Of a DNA stretch of 64,000 nt, positions 48,773 to 56,685 are shown one piece after another. Positions within the stretch are counted from its first letter, which is position 1. The number at the start of each line of letters is the position of its first letter. Source of the stretch: JAVBKV01 sp031553885 (GTDB taxonomy: Bacteria; Bacteroidota; Bacteroidia; Bacteroidales; Azobacteroidaceae); NCBI GenBank assembly GCA_031553885.1, contig JAVBKV010000041.1, forward strand, positions 1 to 64,000, given 5' to 3'. The position numbers and the translations under genes are program-made. The notes beneath the pieces are model-generated. The model worked only from the letters and a program-made list of their open reading frames with translations. It had not been told where the DNA came from and did not search any database.

Positions 48773-50434
48773 TCAGATTGAATTATACAAGTACCGTTTA
48801 ATACTCTTCTTGGGTGTTTTTTCAAACTCCATCGGGTAAAGCTGAATGTCTGCTATTTTTTCATAAGAAGCCACCATGTTATTCAGGGTAACCTTATTTT
48901 CTTCCATGATCAGGGGAAGATTTTCGCTTGAAATACCGGTTCCGTCTACTGCTTCGTAGTCCGGATATACTAAAGCCACCAATCGCCCGTTTCTTTCTAC
49001 TATTAAGCTTTCCATAACAAACGGCAGATTGTTGAGTTTGGCCTCGATTTCTTCCGGGTAAACATTCTGTCCATTGGCTCCGAGGATCATGCTTTTGGAA
49101 CGTCCGCGAATGAAAACGTTATAATCCTTATCGATTGTCCCCAGGTCGCCGGTTTTCAACCAGCCATCTTCAGTAAAAGCGTCGCGGGTTGCATCTTCAT
49201 TTTTAAAATAACCGGCCATTACATTTTCTCCTCTCACCTGGATTTCTCCGGCAATGTTGTAAGGATCTTCGGAATCGATTCTTATTTCCATACAATTCAA
49301 GACCTTACCACAGGAATGAGGAACATAGTTCTGATAAAGAGAAAAGCTGATCAGGGGGGCACATTCGGTCATCCCATAGCCCACAGAAATCGGGAACTTG
49401 ATTTTATGGAGAAAGTCTTCTACTTCTTTATTCAGCGGTGCTCCACCTATGATTACCTGGGAAAAACGTCCACCGAAAGCGTCTGTTAATTTTTTTCGTA
49501 CCTGGGTGTATATTTGTGTGTCCAGGAACGGTATGTTCAATGCCCAGCGCATCGACCATTTGCCGAGTGAAGGGAGGATCATTTTTTTATAGATCTTTTC
49601 CAGGATAAGAGGAACGGCAATAACCAATGCCGGTTTGATTTCCTCAAAAGCCTTCAGTAAAATCTTAGGAGAAGGCGTTTTTCCTAGCAAAGTGATATGA
49701 CATCCTTCAGATAAAGCGTATAAAAATTCGAAGGCGGATCCGTAGGTATGGGCCAGGGGTAAAAAAGAAAGCATCTTGGATCCGGCTTTCAGTGCGATTT
49801 CTTCATGTGCAAATACCAGGTTTCCGGCTAAATTGTTTCCGGTAATCATTACTCCTTTGCTGAATCCGGTAGTGCCGGACGTATAATTCAACACAATGAC
49901 TTTTTCATTGGAAAGTTCGGTATAAAGAATATCATTGGGAGAAATTCCTTTGGGATATTTAGCTGCAAACTTACCATCCAGGTTGGCCAGGAGGTTGTTG
50001 AATTCTTCTCCGTCACGCTGGTGGAGCAAACGAAAATCCGTGAGGGAAAATGCGCCACGCAGTTCATCCATTTTCTCTTCTTCCAGGTTGTCCCAGATCG
50101 TATCTGAAGAAAACAGCAGGGAGGACTCGGAATGATTAACAATGTGATGAACATCATTGGGATTGAAATCCTGCAAAATGGGGACAATGATAGCTCCGTA
50201 AGTGACAGATGCCAGGTAGGCAATGCACCAGCGGCTGTTGTTTTTTCCGATCAGAGCAATTTTGTCTCCCCTTCTGATCCTGCACTCCTGAAAAAGGATA
50301 TGCAGTTTTTCAATTTCTTTGGCAACTTCACCATAAGTAAAGTTTGTATCCTCTGCATAATCGCTTAAAGCCGGCAAGTTCCAGTTTTTTTTGAAACTTT
50401 GCTCAAAAATTTTGATGAAATTTTCCTGGATCAT
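48773..50434 (-). CDS. AMP-dependent (long-chain acyl-CoA) synthetase
   Basis: From ATG 50434 (MIQENFIKIFEQSF) the protein has 553 residues and the ANL-superfamily motifs: VLNYTSGTTGFSKGV (P-loop), SVGYGMTECAPL, GWLKTGDLG and the hinge RGRSKSMIL followed by GQNVYPEEIE. It would activate a fatty acid as acyl-AMP and transfer it to CoA. The upstream ATG at 50563 is rejected because a promoter (TATTTTTG, 50458-50465, with TTTG 19 nt upstream) lies between the two. It is transcribed divergently from mtaB. Confidence 0.87.
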   Translation of the reverse strand: MIQENFIKIFEQSFKKNWNLPALSDYAEDTNFTYGEVAKEIEKLHILFQECRIRRGDKIALIGKNNSRWCIAYLASVTYGAIIVPILQDFNPNDVHHIVNHSESSLLFSSDTIWDNLEEEKMDELRGAFSLTDFRLLHQRDGEEFNNLLANLDGKFAAKYPKGISPNDILYTELSNEKVIVLNYTSGTTGFSKGVMITGNNLAGNLVFAHEEIALKAGSKMLSFLPLAHTYGSAFEFLYALSEGCHITLLGKTPSPKILLKAFEEIKPALVIAVPLILEKIYKKMILPSLGKWSMRWALNIPFLDTQIYTQVRKKLTDAFGGRFSQVIIGGAPLNKEVEDFLHKIKFPISVGYGMTECAPLISFSLYQNYVPHSCGKVLNCMEIRIDSEDPYNIAGEIQVRGENVMAGYFKNEDATRDAFTEDGWLKTGDLGTIDKDYNVFIRGRSKSMILGANGQNVYPEEIEAKLNNLPFVMESLIVERNGRLVALVYPDYEAVDGTGISSENLPLIMEENKVTLNNMVASYEKIADIQLYPMEFEKTPKKSIKRYLYNSI

Positions 50435-50457
50435 AGCACAAATTGTGTTGTTTTGTG

Positions 50458-50488
50458 CAAAAATACATACAAAAAGTTTATTCGCAAA
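50458..50488 (-). promoter_or_regulatory. Promoter of the acyl-CoA synthetase gene
   Basis: TATTTTTG (50465-50458) and TTTG (50488-50485) on the minus strand with 19 nt spacing, 23 nt before the ATG at 50434. Confidence 0.65.
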
Positions 50489-50517
50489 GAAAGAGTGGTT
50501 CAATTCTGTGTTTTTTG

Positions 50518-50525
50518 TAACTTTG
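50518..50525 (+). promoter_or_regulatory. Promoter of mtaB operon
   Basis: TAACTTTG, 25 nt before the ATG at 50551. Confidence 0.5.
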
Positions 50526-50550
50526 CAGGAAATTTTTTTAAAACAAACGG

Positions 50551-51873
50551 ATGATCGATTCAACCTTATTTGAAAATAAAAAGGCCGCTTATTTTACCCT
50601 GGGCTGTAAACTCAACTTTGCTGAAACATCTACGATCGGTAAAAAGCTTGCAGAGCAGGGGGTGAGAAAGATTCGTCCGGGAGAACAGGCGGATATTTGT
50701 GTGATCAATACCTGTTCGGTAACCGAGTTGGCTGATAAAAAATGCAGGCAGGCCATCCGTCGCTTCACGAAAGCCCATCCGGGTGCGTTTGTTGTGGTGA
50801 CTGGTTGTTATGCTCAACTGAAACCCGAAGATGTACTTGGTATTGAAGGTGTGGATCTGGTATTGGGTGCCGATCAGAAAATGGATGTGACGGAATACCT
50901 GACGAAAGCCGGAATGAAAAAAAAGAACGAAGGGAAAATCGACGTTTCGCCGGTCAAAGATATCCGGACGTTTCATTTTTCCTGTTCGAAAGACGACCGT
51001 ACCCGCCATTTCCTGAAAGTGCAGGACGGTTGTGACTACTATTGTACCTATTGTACCATTCCTTTTGCACGGGGAAGAAGCCGCAATGGAAGTATCAGGG
51101 AACTGGTTGCCATGGCTGAAAAGGCCGGAAAAGAGGGTGGAAAGGAAATTGTGCTGACCGGTGTGAACATCGGTGATTTCGGTAAAACGACCGGTGAGAG
51201 TTTCTTCGACCTGGTACGGGCGCTCGACGAAGTGGAAACAATCGATCGCTTCCGTATTTCATCTATTGAACCCAATCTCCTGACCGACGAGATCCTGGAA
51301 TTTGTAGCCTGTTCCCGGCGTTTTGCCCCTCATTTTCATATTCCGCTTCAATCCGGGTCGGATGATGTACTCCGCCTGATGCGCAGAAAATACGATACAG
51401 CTCTTTTTGCCTCTAAAATTCATACCATTAAAAAATGGATGCCGGATGCATTTGTCGGGGTCGATGTGATCGTAGGAGTGAGAGGGGAAACGGATGACTA
51501 TTTTGAAAATGCAAAGCGTTTCATCGAGCAATTACCGGTAAGCCAGTTACATGTTTTTTCTTATTCGGAACGTCCGGGAACAAAAGCATTGGAAATTGAT
51601 CATGTGGTGGACCCGAGAAAAAAACAGGAGCGCAGTAAGCAACTGCTGGAGCTTTCCGAGCAGAAATGGAAAGCATTCTATTGGTCCCAGGTAGGAACTA
51701 CTCACCCGGTTCTGTTCGAGCATACGAAACGGGGAAAAAAGATGCATGGTTTTACCGAGAATTATATCAAAGTGGAAGCTGATTACGATGAGGCCCTGAT
51801 CAACCGGTTGTGTTCGGTGGTTTTGGGAGATTTTAATGCCGAACAAACGGCGTTGATTGCTGGTTATGAGTAA
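50551..51873 (+). CDS. mtaB: tRNA (N6-threonylcarbamoyladenosine(37)-C2)-methylthiotransferase
   Basis: This 440-residue radical SAM enzyme adds a methylthio group to t6A37 of tRNA. The N-terminal UPF0004 domain has TLGCKLNFAETSTI and INTCSVTELADKKCRQ with Cys residues for one iron-sulfur cluster. The radical SAM motif CDYYCTYC lies near 163-170, followed by FARGRSRNG typical of MtaB. A C-terminal TRAM domain ends the protein. It heads a compact plus-strand operon with the acyltransferase, glycosyltransferase and uvrA genes, each overlapping the next. Confidence 0.92.
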   Translation: MIDSTLFENKKAAYFTLGCKLNFAETSTIGKKLAEQGVRKIRPGEQADICVINTCSVTELADKKCRQAIRRFTKAHPGAFVVVTGCYAQLKPEDVLGIEGVDLVLGADQKMDVTEYLTKAGMKKKNEGKIDVSPVKDIRTFHFSCSKDDRTRHFLKVQDGCDYYCTYCTIPFARGRSRNGSIRELVAMAEKAGKEGGKEIVLTGVNIGDFGKTTGESFFDLVRALDEVETIDRFRISSIEPNLLTDEILEFVACSRRFAPHFHIPLQSGSDDVLRLMRRKYDTALFASKIHTIKKWMPDAFVGVDVIVGVRGETDDYFENAKRFIEQLPVSQLHVFSYSERPGTKALEIDHVVDPRKKQERSKQLLELSEQKWKAFYWSQVGTTHPVLFEHTKRGKKMHGFTENYIKVEADYDEALINRLCSVVLGDFNAEQTALIAGYE

Positions 51874-52756
51874 AATATTGTATTATTTTATATATGCTTT
51901 CGGGTGGATTCACGCTGTATTTCCGCTGAAATTCCTCTACTTTCTTTCGGATATGCTGTATTTTCCGGTGTATTACCTGGTTCGCTACAGAAGAAAAATG
52001 GTCCGGCGGAATTTAACAAACGCCTTTCCGGATAAAAGCAAAAAAGAAATACTGAAAATAGAAAAAGCATTTTACCACCATTTTTGCGATTATATTTTCG
52101 AAACGATTAAAATGCTGCATATTTCCGACGAGGAAATGAAAAGGCGTTTTGTTTTTAAGAACATAGAATTGATCCGGGAATGTTTGAATAAAAAGCAGTC
52201 CTGTCTGCTGCTGCTGGGACATTATGGTAACTGGGAATGGGTTACTTCCATTATGTTGTGGGTAGAAAATCCGGATACTGTGATCGGAGAAATATACCGG
52301 CCGTTGAAAAACAAGGCTTTTGATGCATTTTTTCACAAGCTGAGAAGTCGTTTTCATTCTGTGGGAATTGCCAAGAATGATACCCTGCGTGAGATTGTTA
52401 AAATCAGAAGAACCGGAAAAACAATGCTGCTCGGTTTCATCTCTGACCAGAAACCATCGATACGGAACATCCATTACTGGACTCCGTTTTTGAATCAGGA
52501 AACTGCAGTACTGACCGGAGCAGAGCGGATTGCCGGACAAATCGGAGCAATGGTAACCTACCTGGATGTCGTTCAGGTGAAACGGGGGTATTACGAAGCC
52601 GAAATCAGATTGGTTGCGGATAACCCTGCAGAAACAGCAGAATTCGAAATTACGGAAAGATATATCCGAATGATGGAAACGACCATCCTGCGTAATCCTT
52701 CCGGTTGGTTGTGGACACATAATCGCTGGAAACATAAAAAAGAGCATTTGGCATGA
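51866..52756 (+). CDS. LpxL/HtrB-like lipid A acyltransferase
   Basis: From ATG 51866 (overlapping the mtaB stop) the protein has 296 residues. It has an N-terminal membrane segment and the lysophospholipid/lipid A acyltransferase motif HYGNWEW (HX4E type) near 120. RVFPDQ-like positions are replaced by GFISDQKPS. It would add a secondary acyl chain to lipid A at the inner membrane. The stop overlaps the next gene (ATGA). Confidence 0.87.
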   Translation: MSKILYYFIYAFGWIHAVFPLKFLYFLSDMLYFPVYYLVRYRRKMVRRNLTNAFPDKSKKEILKIEKAFYHHFCDYIFETIKMLHISDEEMKRRFVFKNIELIRECLNKKQSCLLLLGHYGNWEWVTSIMLWVENPDTVIGEIYRPLKNKAFDAFFHKLRSRFHSVGIAKNDTLREIVKIRRTGKTMLLGFISDQKPSIRNIHYWTPFLNQETAVLTGAERIAGQIGAMVTYLDVVQVKRGYYEAEIRLVADNPAETAEFEITERYIRMMETTILRNPSGWLWTHNRWKHKKEHLA

Positions 52757-53772
52757 AAAAAACAGCTGTCGTTATCCTGAATTGGAACGGAAAATCTTTA
52801 TTAAAGCAGTTTTTACCGGCGTTGCTGGCACATACACCGGAAGATCGTGCTGAGATTATAATTGCCGATAACGGATCGACAGACGACTCGTTGCCTTTCC
52901 TTCGTGAAACTTATCCGGATATCCGTTGCATTCTATTGGACCGGAATTATGGTTTTGCGGAAGGGTATAACCGGGCGTTGGACTTGCTGGATAATGAATA
53001 TGTCGTTTTGCTGAACTCGGATGTGGAAGTCAGTCCGGGCTGGTTGACTACGGCCACGGATTACCTGGATAACCATCCGGATGTTGTGGCGCTTCAACCT
53101 AAATTATTGGCCCAGAAGGATAAAACTTCATTTGAATATGCCGGAGCCTGTGGTGGATACATGGATTGGTTAGGCTATCCTTTTTGCCGGGGACGGATTT
53201 TATCTGTGGTAGAAAAAGACCGTGGACAATATGATGATCCGGTTGAAGTACTTTGGGCGAGTGGAGCCTGCATGTTTATCCGTTTGAAAGAATACAAGGA
53301 AGCCGGAGGATTGGATGCATATTTCTTTGCTCATCAGGAAGAAATCGACCTTTGCTGGCGCCTGGTGTCCCGGGGAAAGAAAATTGTCTGCCTGCCTTCA
53401 TCGGTAGTGTACCATGTCGGTGGTGCTACACTAGCCATGGAGCATCCCCGGAAAACCTACCTCAATTTCCGGAACAACCTGTTGATGGTTTATAAGAATA
53501 TGCCTGACAACTATTATAAACGGGTTATGCTTGTTCGCTTCCTGCTGGACTACCTGGCAGCTTTGCAGTTTTTAGTAAAAGGGTATCCGGCGAATGCTCA
53601 TTCGGTATGGAAAGCCCGGAGGGATTTTAATGTTCAGAAAAAAGAGTACAGGAAAATACGCCGGGAGAACCAGGCATTGGCCTCTCCCGGATTACCGGCC
53701 ACCATGTTCTGCAAGAGCCTGGTTTGGAATTTTTATCTGAGAAATAAGAAAACGTTTAACGAATATATATGA
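52753..53772 (+). CDS. Family 2 glycosyltransferase (rhamnosyltransferase-like)
   Basis: This 339-residue GT2 enzyme has the GT-A start AVVILNWNGKSLL, the nucleotide-binding ADNGSTDDS near 39-47, the DxD-like NSDVEV near 94-99, and the acceptor-side FFAHQEEIDLCWRL near 193-206. It ends in a basic C-terminal tail. It probably adds a sugar to a cell-surface glycan or lipopolysaccharide. It is translationally coupled to the acyltransferase and to uvrA (4-nt overlaps on both sides), suggesting envelope glycolipid work. Confidence 0.88.
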   Translation: MKKTAVVILNWNGKSLLKQFLPALLAHTPEDRAEIIIADNGSTDDSLPFLRETYPDIRCILLDRNYGFAEGYNRALDLLDNEYVVLLNSDVEVSPGWLTTATDYLDNHPDVVALQPKLLAQKDKTSFEYAGACGGYMDWLGYPFCRGRILSVVEKDRGQYDDPVEVLWASGACMFIRLKEYKEAGGLDAYFFAHQEEIDLCWRLVSRGKKIVCLPSSVVYHVGGATLAMEHPRKTYLNFRNNLLMVYKNMPDNYYKRVMLVRFLLDYLAALQFLVKGYPANAHSVWKARRDFNVQKKEYRKIRRENQALASPGLPATMFCKSLVWNFYLRNKKTFNEYI

Positions 53773-56684
53773 AAATCAATACTGATAATGGCCCGGAACC
53801 AATACCTTCCACTGGGAAGTGGGAGGATACAACCGGTTTGGGTACAGACGGACGAATCGAATCTTCCGGGCAGGTTTGTGTGGAGGGGGCCCGTGTTCAC
53901 AACCTGAAAAACATCGATGTGACAATTCCCCGTAACCGGTTTACCGTCATTACGGGATTGAGTGGGAGCGGAAAATCCTCATTGGCTTTCGATACCATTT
54001 TTGCAGAGGGACAACGACGGTACATCGAAACTTTTTCGGCTTATGCCCGTTCTTTTCTCGGAAACCTGGAGCGTCCGGATGTGGATAAAATCACCGGATT
54101 AAGTCCCGTGATCTCCATTGAGCAGAAAACGACCAACCGGAGTCCGCGTTCAACGGTCGGGACTACCACCGAGATTTACGATTTCTTTCGTTTGCTGTAT
54201 GCCCGGGCAGGGGAAGCTTATTCCTACCTGACAGGAGAAAAAATGGTCAAATATACGGAGGAGCAGGTGCTGGACCTGATTATGAACCGGTACGAAGGAA
54301 AGAAAGTTTATCTCCTGGCTCCGGTAGTGCGCAACCGGAAAGGTCATTATAAAGAATTGTTTGAACAGTTGCGGAAAAAAGGATTCCTGAATGTTCGGAT
54401 TGATGGTGAATTGAGGGAAATTATTCCGGGATTGAAACTGGATCGTTACAAAAACCACTCGGTGGAAGTGGTTGTTGACAAACTCATTGTTGCTTCCAAG
54501 GATCTCAAACGGATTAAACAAAGTGTAAGAACGGCAATGCGGCAGGGTGATGGATTACTAATTGTCCTGGACCTGGAAACCAACGAAATACGCCATTTCA
54601 GCAGGAGGTTGATGTGTCCGTCTACCGGACTTTCTTACAGTGATCCGGCTCCTCATAATTTTTCGTTCAATTCGCCTCAGGGAGCTTGTCCGAAATGCAA
54701 GGGATTAGGTGTGGTGAATCAATTCGATATGCAGAAAATCATTCCGAATCCGGACCTGAGTATCTATCAGGGAGGGATAGCTCCGCTTGGTAAATATCGG
54801 AATGTGTTGATATTCTGGCAGGTGGAGGCAATTTGTGAAAAATACGGAACAACCATTAAGACTCCATTGAAAGACGTGCCCGAAGAAGCCCTGGATGAGA
54901 TCCTGAACGGAACGGAAGAACGGTTGCAGATAAAAAACGAATCGTTGGGAAATTCGAATTATTTCCTTTCTTTCGAAGGAGTAACTAAATATATTTCGAT
55001 TCAGCAGGAGTCGGATACTTCGATGGCTGCTCAAAAATGGGCCGATCAGTTTATACGGACGGCAGTTTGTCCGGAATGTAAGGGACAACGATTGAACCAG
55101 GAAGCGCTTCATTATTACATTCATGATAAAAATATTGCCGAAATTTCGGCCCTGGATATTTCCGAATTGGATACATGGGTGAATGGATTGGAGCCTTTTT
55201 TGAGTGATACGCAAAAGCAGATCGCCGTAGAAATATTAAAAGAAATCCGTTCCCGGATCCGGTTCCTGCTGGATGTGGGACTGGATTATCTTTCCCTGAA
55301 CCGTTCTTCGGTTGGTCTTTCCGGTGGTGAAAGCCAACGGATCCGGTTGGCAACACAAATCGGTTCGCAACTGGTTAATGTGTTATACATCCTCGATGAA
55401 CCGAGTATCGGACTTCATCAGCGCGATAATGTGCGCCTGATCGATTCGCTGAAGCAACTTCGTGATACCGGTAATTCGGTGATTGTGGTGGAACACGACA
55501 AAGACATGATGCTGAACGCCGATTATGTAGTGGACCTGGGGCCCCGGGCCGGTAGGCTGGGAGGGAAGGTCGTTTTTTCCGGAACCCCATCTGAGATGCT
55601 GAAAGCAGATACTCTGACCTCAGCCTACCTGAATGGAACGGAAGAGATCCATGTTCCTGAAAAGAGACGACCGGGCAATGGAAAGGAAATTGTGCTCAAA
55701 AGGGCTTCCGGTAATAATCTCAAGCAGGTAACCGCCCGTTTTCCCCTGGGAATGTTTATTTGTGTGACGGGAGTTTCCGGAAGTGGAAAGTCCTCGTTGA
55801 TCAATGATACTCTTCATCCGATTCTGAGTACCAAATTATATCGTTCGTTGCAGGATCCATTGCCTTATGAAGCGATCGAAGGGATCGAACATATCGATAA
55901 AGTGGTGGATGTCGATCAATCGCCTATCGGTCGGACACCACGTTCTAATCCGGCTACCTATACGGGAGTGTTTTCCGATATTCGTAATCTCTTTGTAGAA
56001 TTACCCGAATCCAAAATGCGGGGCTATAAACCCGGAAGGTTTTCGTTCAATGTGGCGGGCGGCCGTTGTGAAACCTGTGGAGGAAATGGTTATAAATCCA
56101 TTGAAATGAATTTCCTTCCTGATGTGATGGTCCCTTGTGAGGATTGTCAGGGCAAACGCTACAACCGGGAAACGCTCGAAGTTCGTTTTAAAGGAAAATC
56201 CATTGCCGATGTCTTAGACATGACGATCAATATGGCTGTGGAGTTTTTCGAAAATGTGCCGAATATCCTGCATAAAATCAAGGTGCTTCAGGATGTGGGA
56301 CTGGGGTATATCCGCCTGGGACAATCGTCGACAACGCTTTCGGGAGGAGAAAGCCAACGGGTGAAGTTAGCCACTGAATTGTCCAAACGGGATACGGGAA
56401 AGACTCTGTATATCCTGGACGAGCCAACCACCGGTCTTCATTTTGAAGATATCAAGGTGCTGCTGGGAGTGATCAACCGCCTGGTGGATAAAGGCAATAC
56501 GATGATTGTCATCGAACACAACCTGGATGTGATCAAATGTGCGGATTACATTATCGATATGGGACCTGAAGGTGGAAAGGGAGGCGGTGAGATTTTGTTT
56601 GCCGGGACTCCCGAAAAACTGATCCGTTCGCAAAAAGGGTATACCTCTTCATTTTTGGCTCAGGAATTGAAGGGGAAAAAGTAG
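53769..56684 (+). CDS. uvrA: Excinuclease ABC subunit A
   Basis: This 971-residue damage-recognition ATPase has two ABC halves: Walker A GLSGSGKS at 63-70 and a second GVSGSGKSS near 665-673, with signatures LSGGESQRIRLATQ and LSGGESQRVKLATE. The C-terminal zinc finger is intact (CETCGGNGYKSIEMNF ... CEDCQGK). The first zinc site is reduced: LMCPSTGLSY replaces the CxxC pair usually present there, while GACPKCKGLG remains. An N-terminal extension of about 35 residues precedes the usual start of the family. It is the last gene of the mtaB operon and meets the outer-membrane gene tail-to-tail. Confidence 0.92.
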   Translation: MKINTDNGPEPIPSTGKWEDTTGLGTDGRIESSGQVCVEGARVHNLKNIDVTIPRNRFTVITGLSGSGKSSLAFDTIFAEGQRRYIETFSAYARSFLGNLERPDVDKITGLSPVISIEQKTTNRSPRSTVGTTTEIYDFFRLLYARAGEAYSYLTGEKMVKYTEEQVLDLIMNRYEGKKVYLLAPVVRNRKGHYKELFEQLRKKGFLNVRIDGELREIIPGLKLDRYKNHSVEVVVDKLIVASKDLKRIKQSVRTAMRQGDGLLIVLDLETNEIRHFSRRLMCPSTGLSYSDPAPHNFSFNSPQGACPKCKGLGVVNQFDMQKIIPNPDLSIYQGGIAPLGKYRNVLIFWQVEAICEKYGTTIKTPLKDVPEEALDEILNGTEERLQIKNESLGNSNYFLSFEGVTKYISIQQESDTSMAAQKWADQFIRTAVCPECKGQRLNQEALHYYIHDKNIAEISALDISELDTWVNGLEPFLSDTQKQIAVEILKEIRSRIRFLLDVGLDYLSLNRSSVGLSGGESQRIRLATQIGSQLVNVLYILDEPSIGLHQRDNVRLIDSLKQLRDTGNSVIVVEHDKDMMLNADYVVDLGPRAGRLGGKVVFSGTPSEMLKADTLTSAYLNGTEEIHVPEKRRPGNGKEIVLKRASGNNLKQVTARFPLGMFICVTGVSGSGKSSLINDTLHPILSTKLYRSLQDPLPYEAIEGIEHIDKVVDVDQSPIGRTPRSNPATYTGVFSDIRNLFVELPESKMRGYKPGRFSFNVAGGRCETCGGNGYKSIEMNFLPDVMVPCEDCQGKRYNRETLEVRFKGKSIADVLDMTINMAVEFFENVPNILHKIKVLQDVGLGYIRLGQSSTTLSGGESQRVKLATELSKRDTGKTLYILDEPTTGLHFEDIKVLLGVINRLVDKGNTMIVIEHNLDVIKCADYIIDMGPEGGKGGGEILFAGTPEKLIRSQKGYTSSFLAQELKGKK

Positions 56685-56685
56685 T

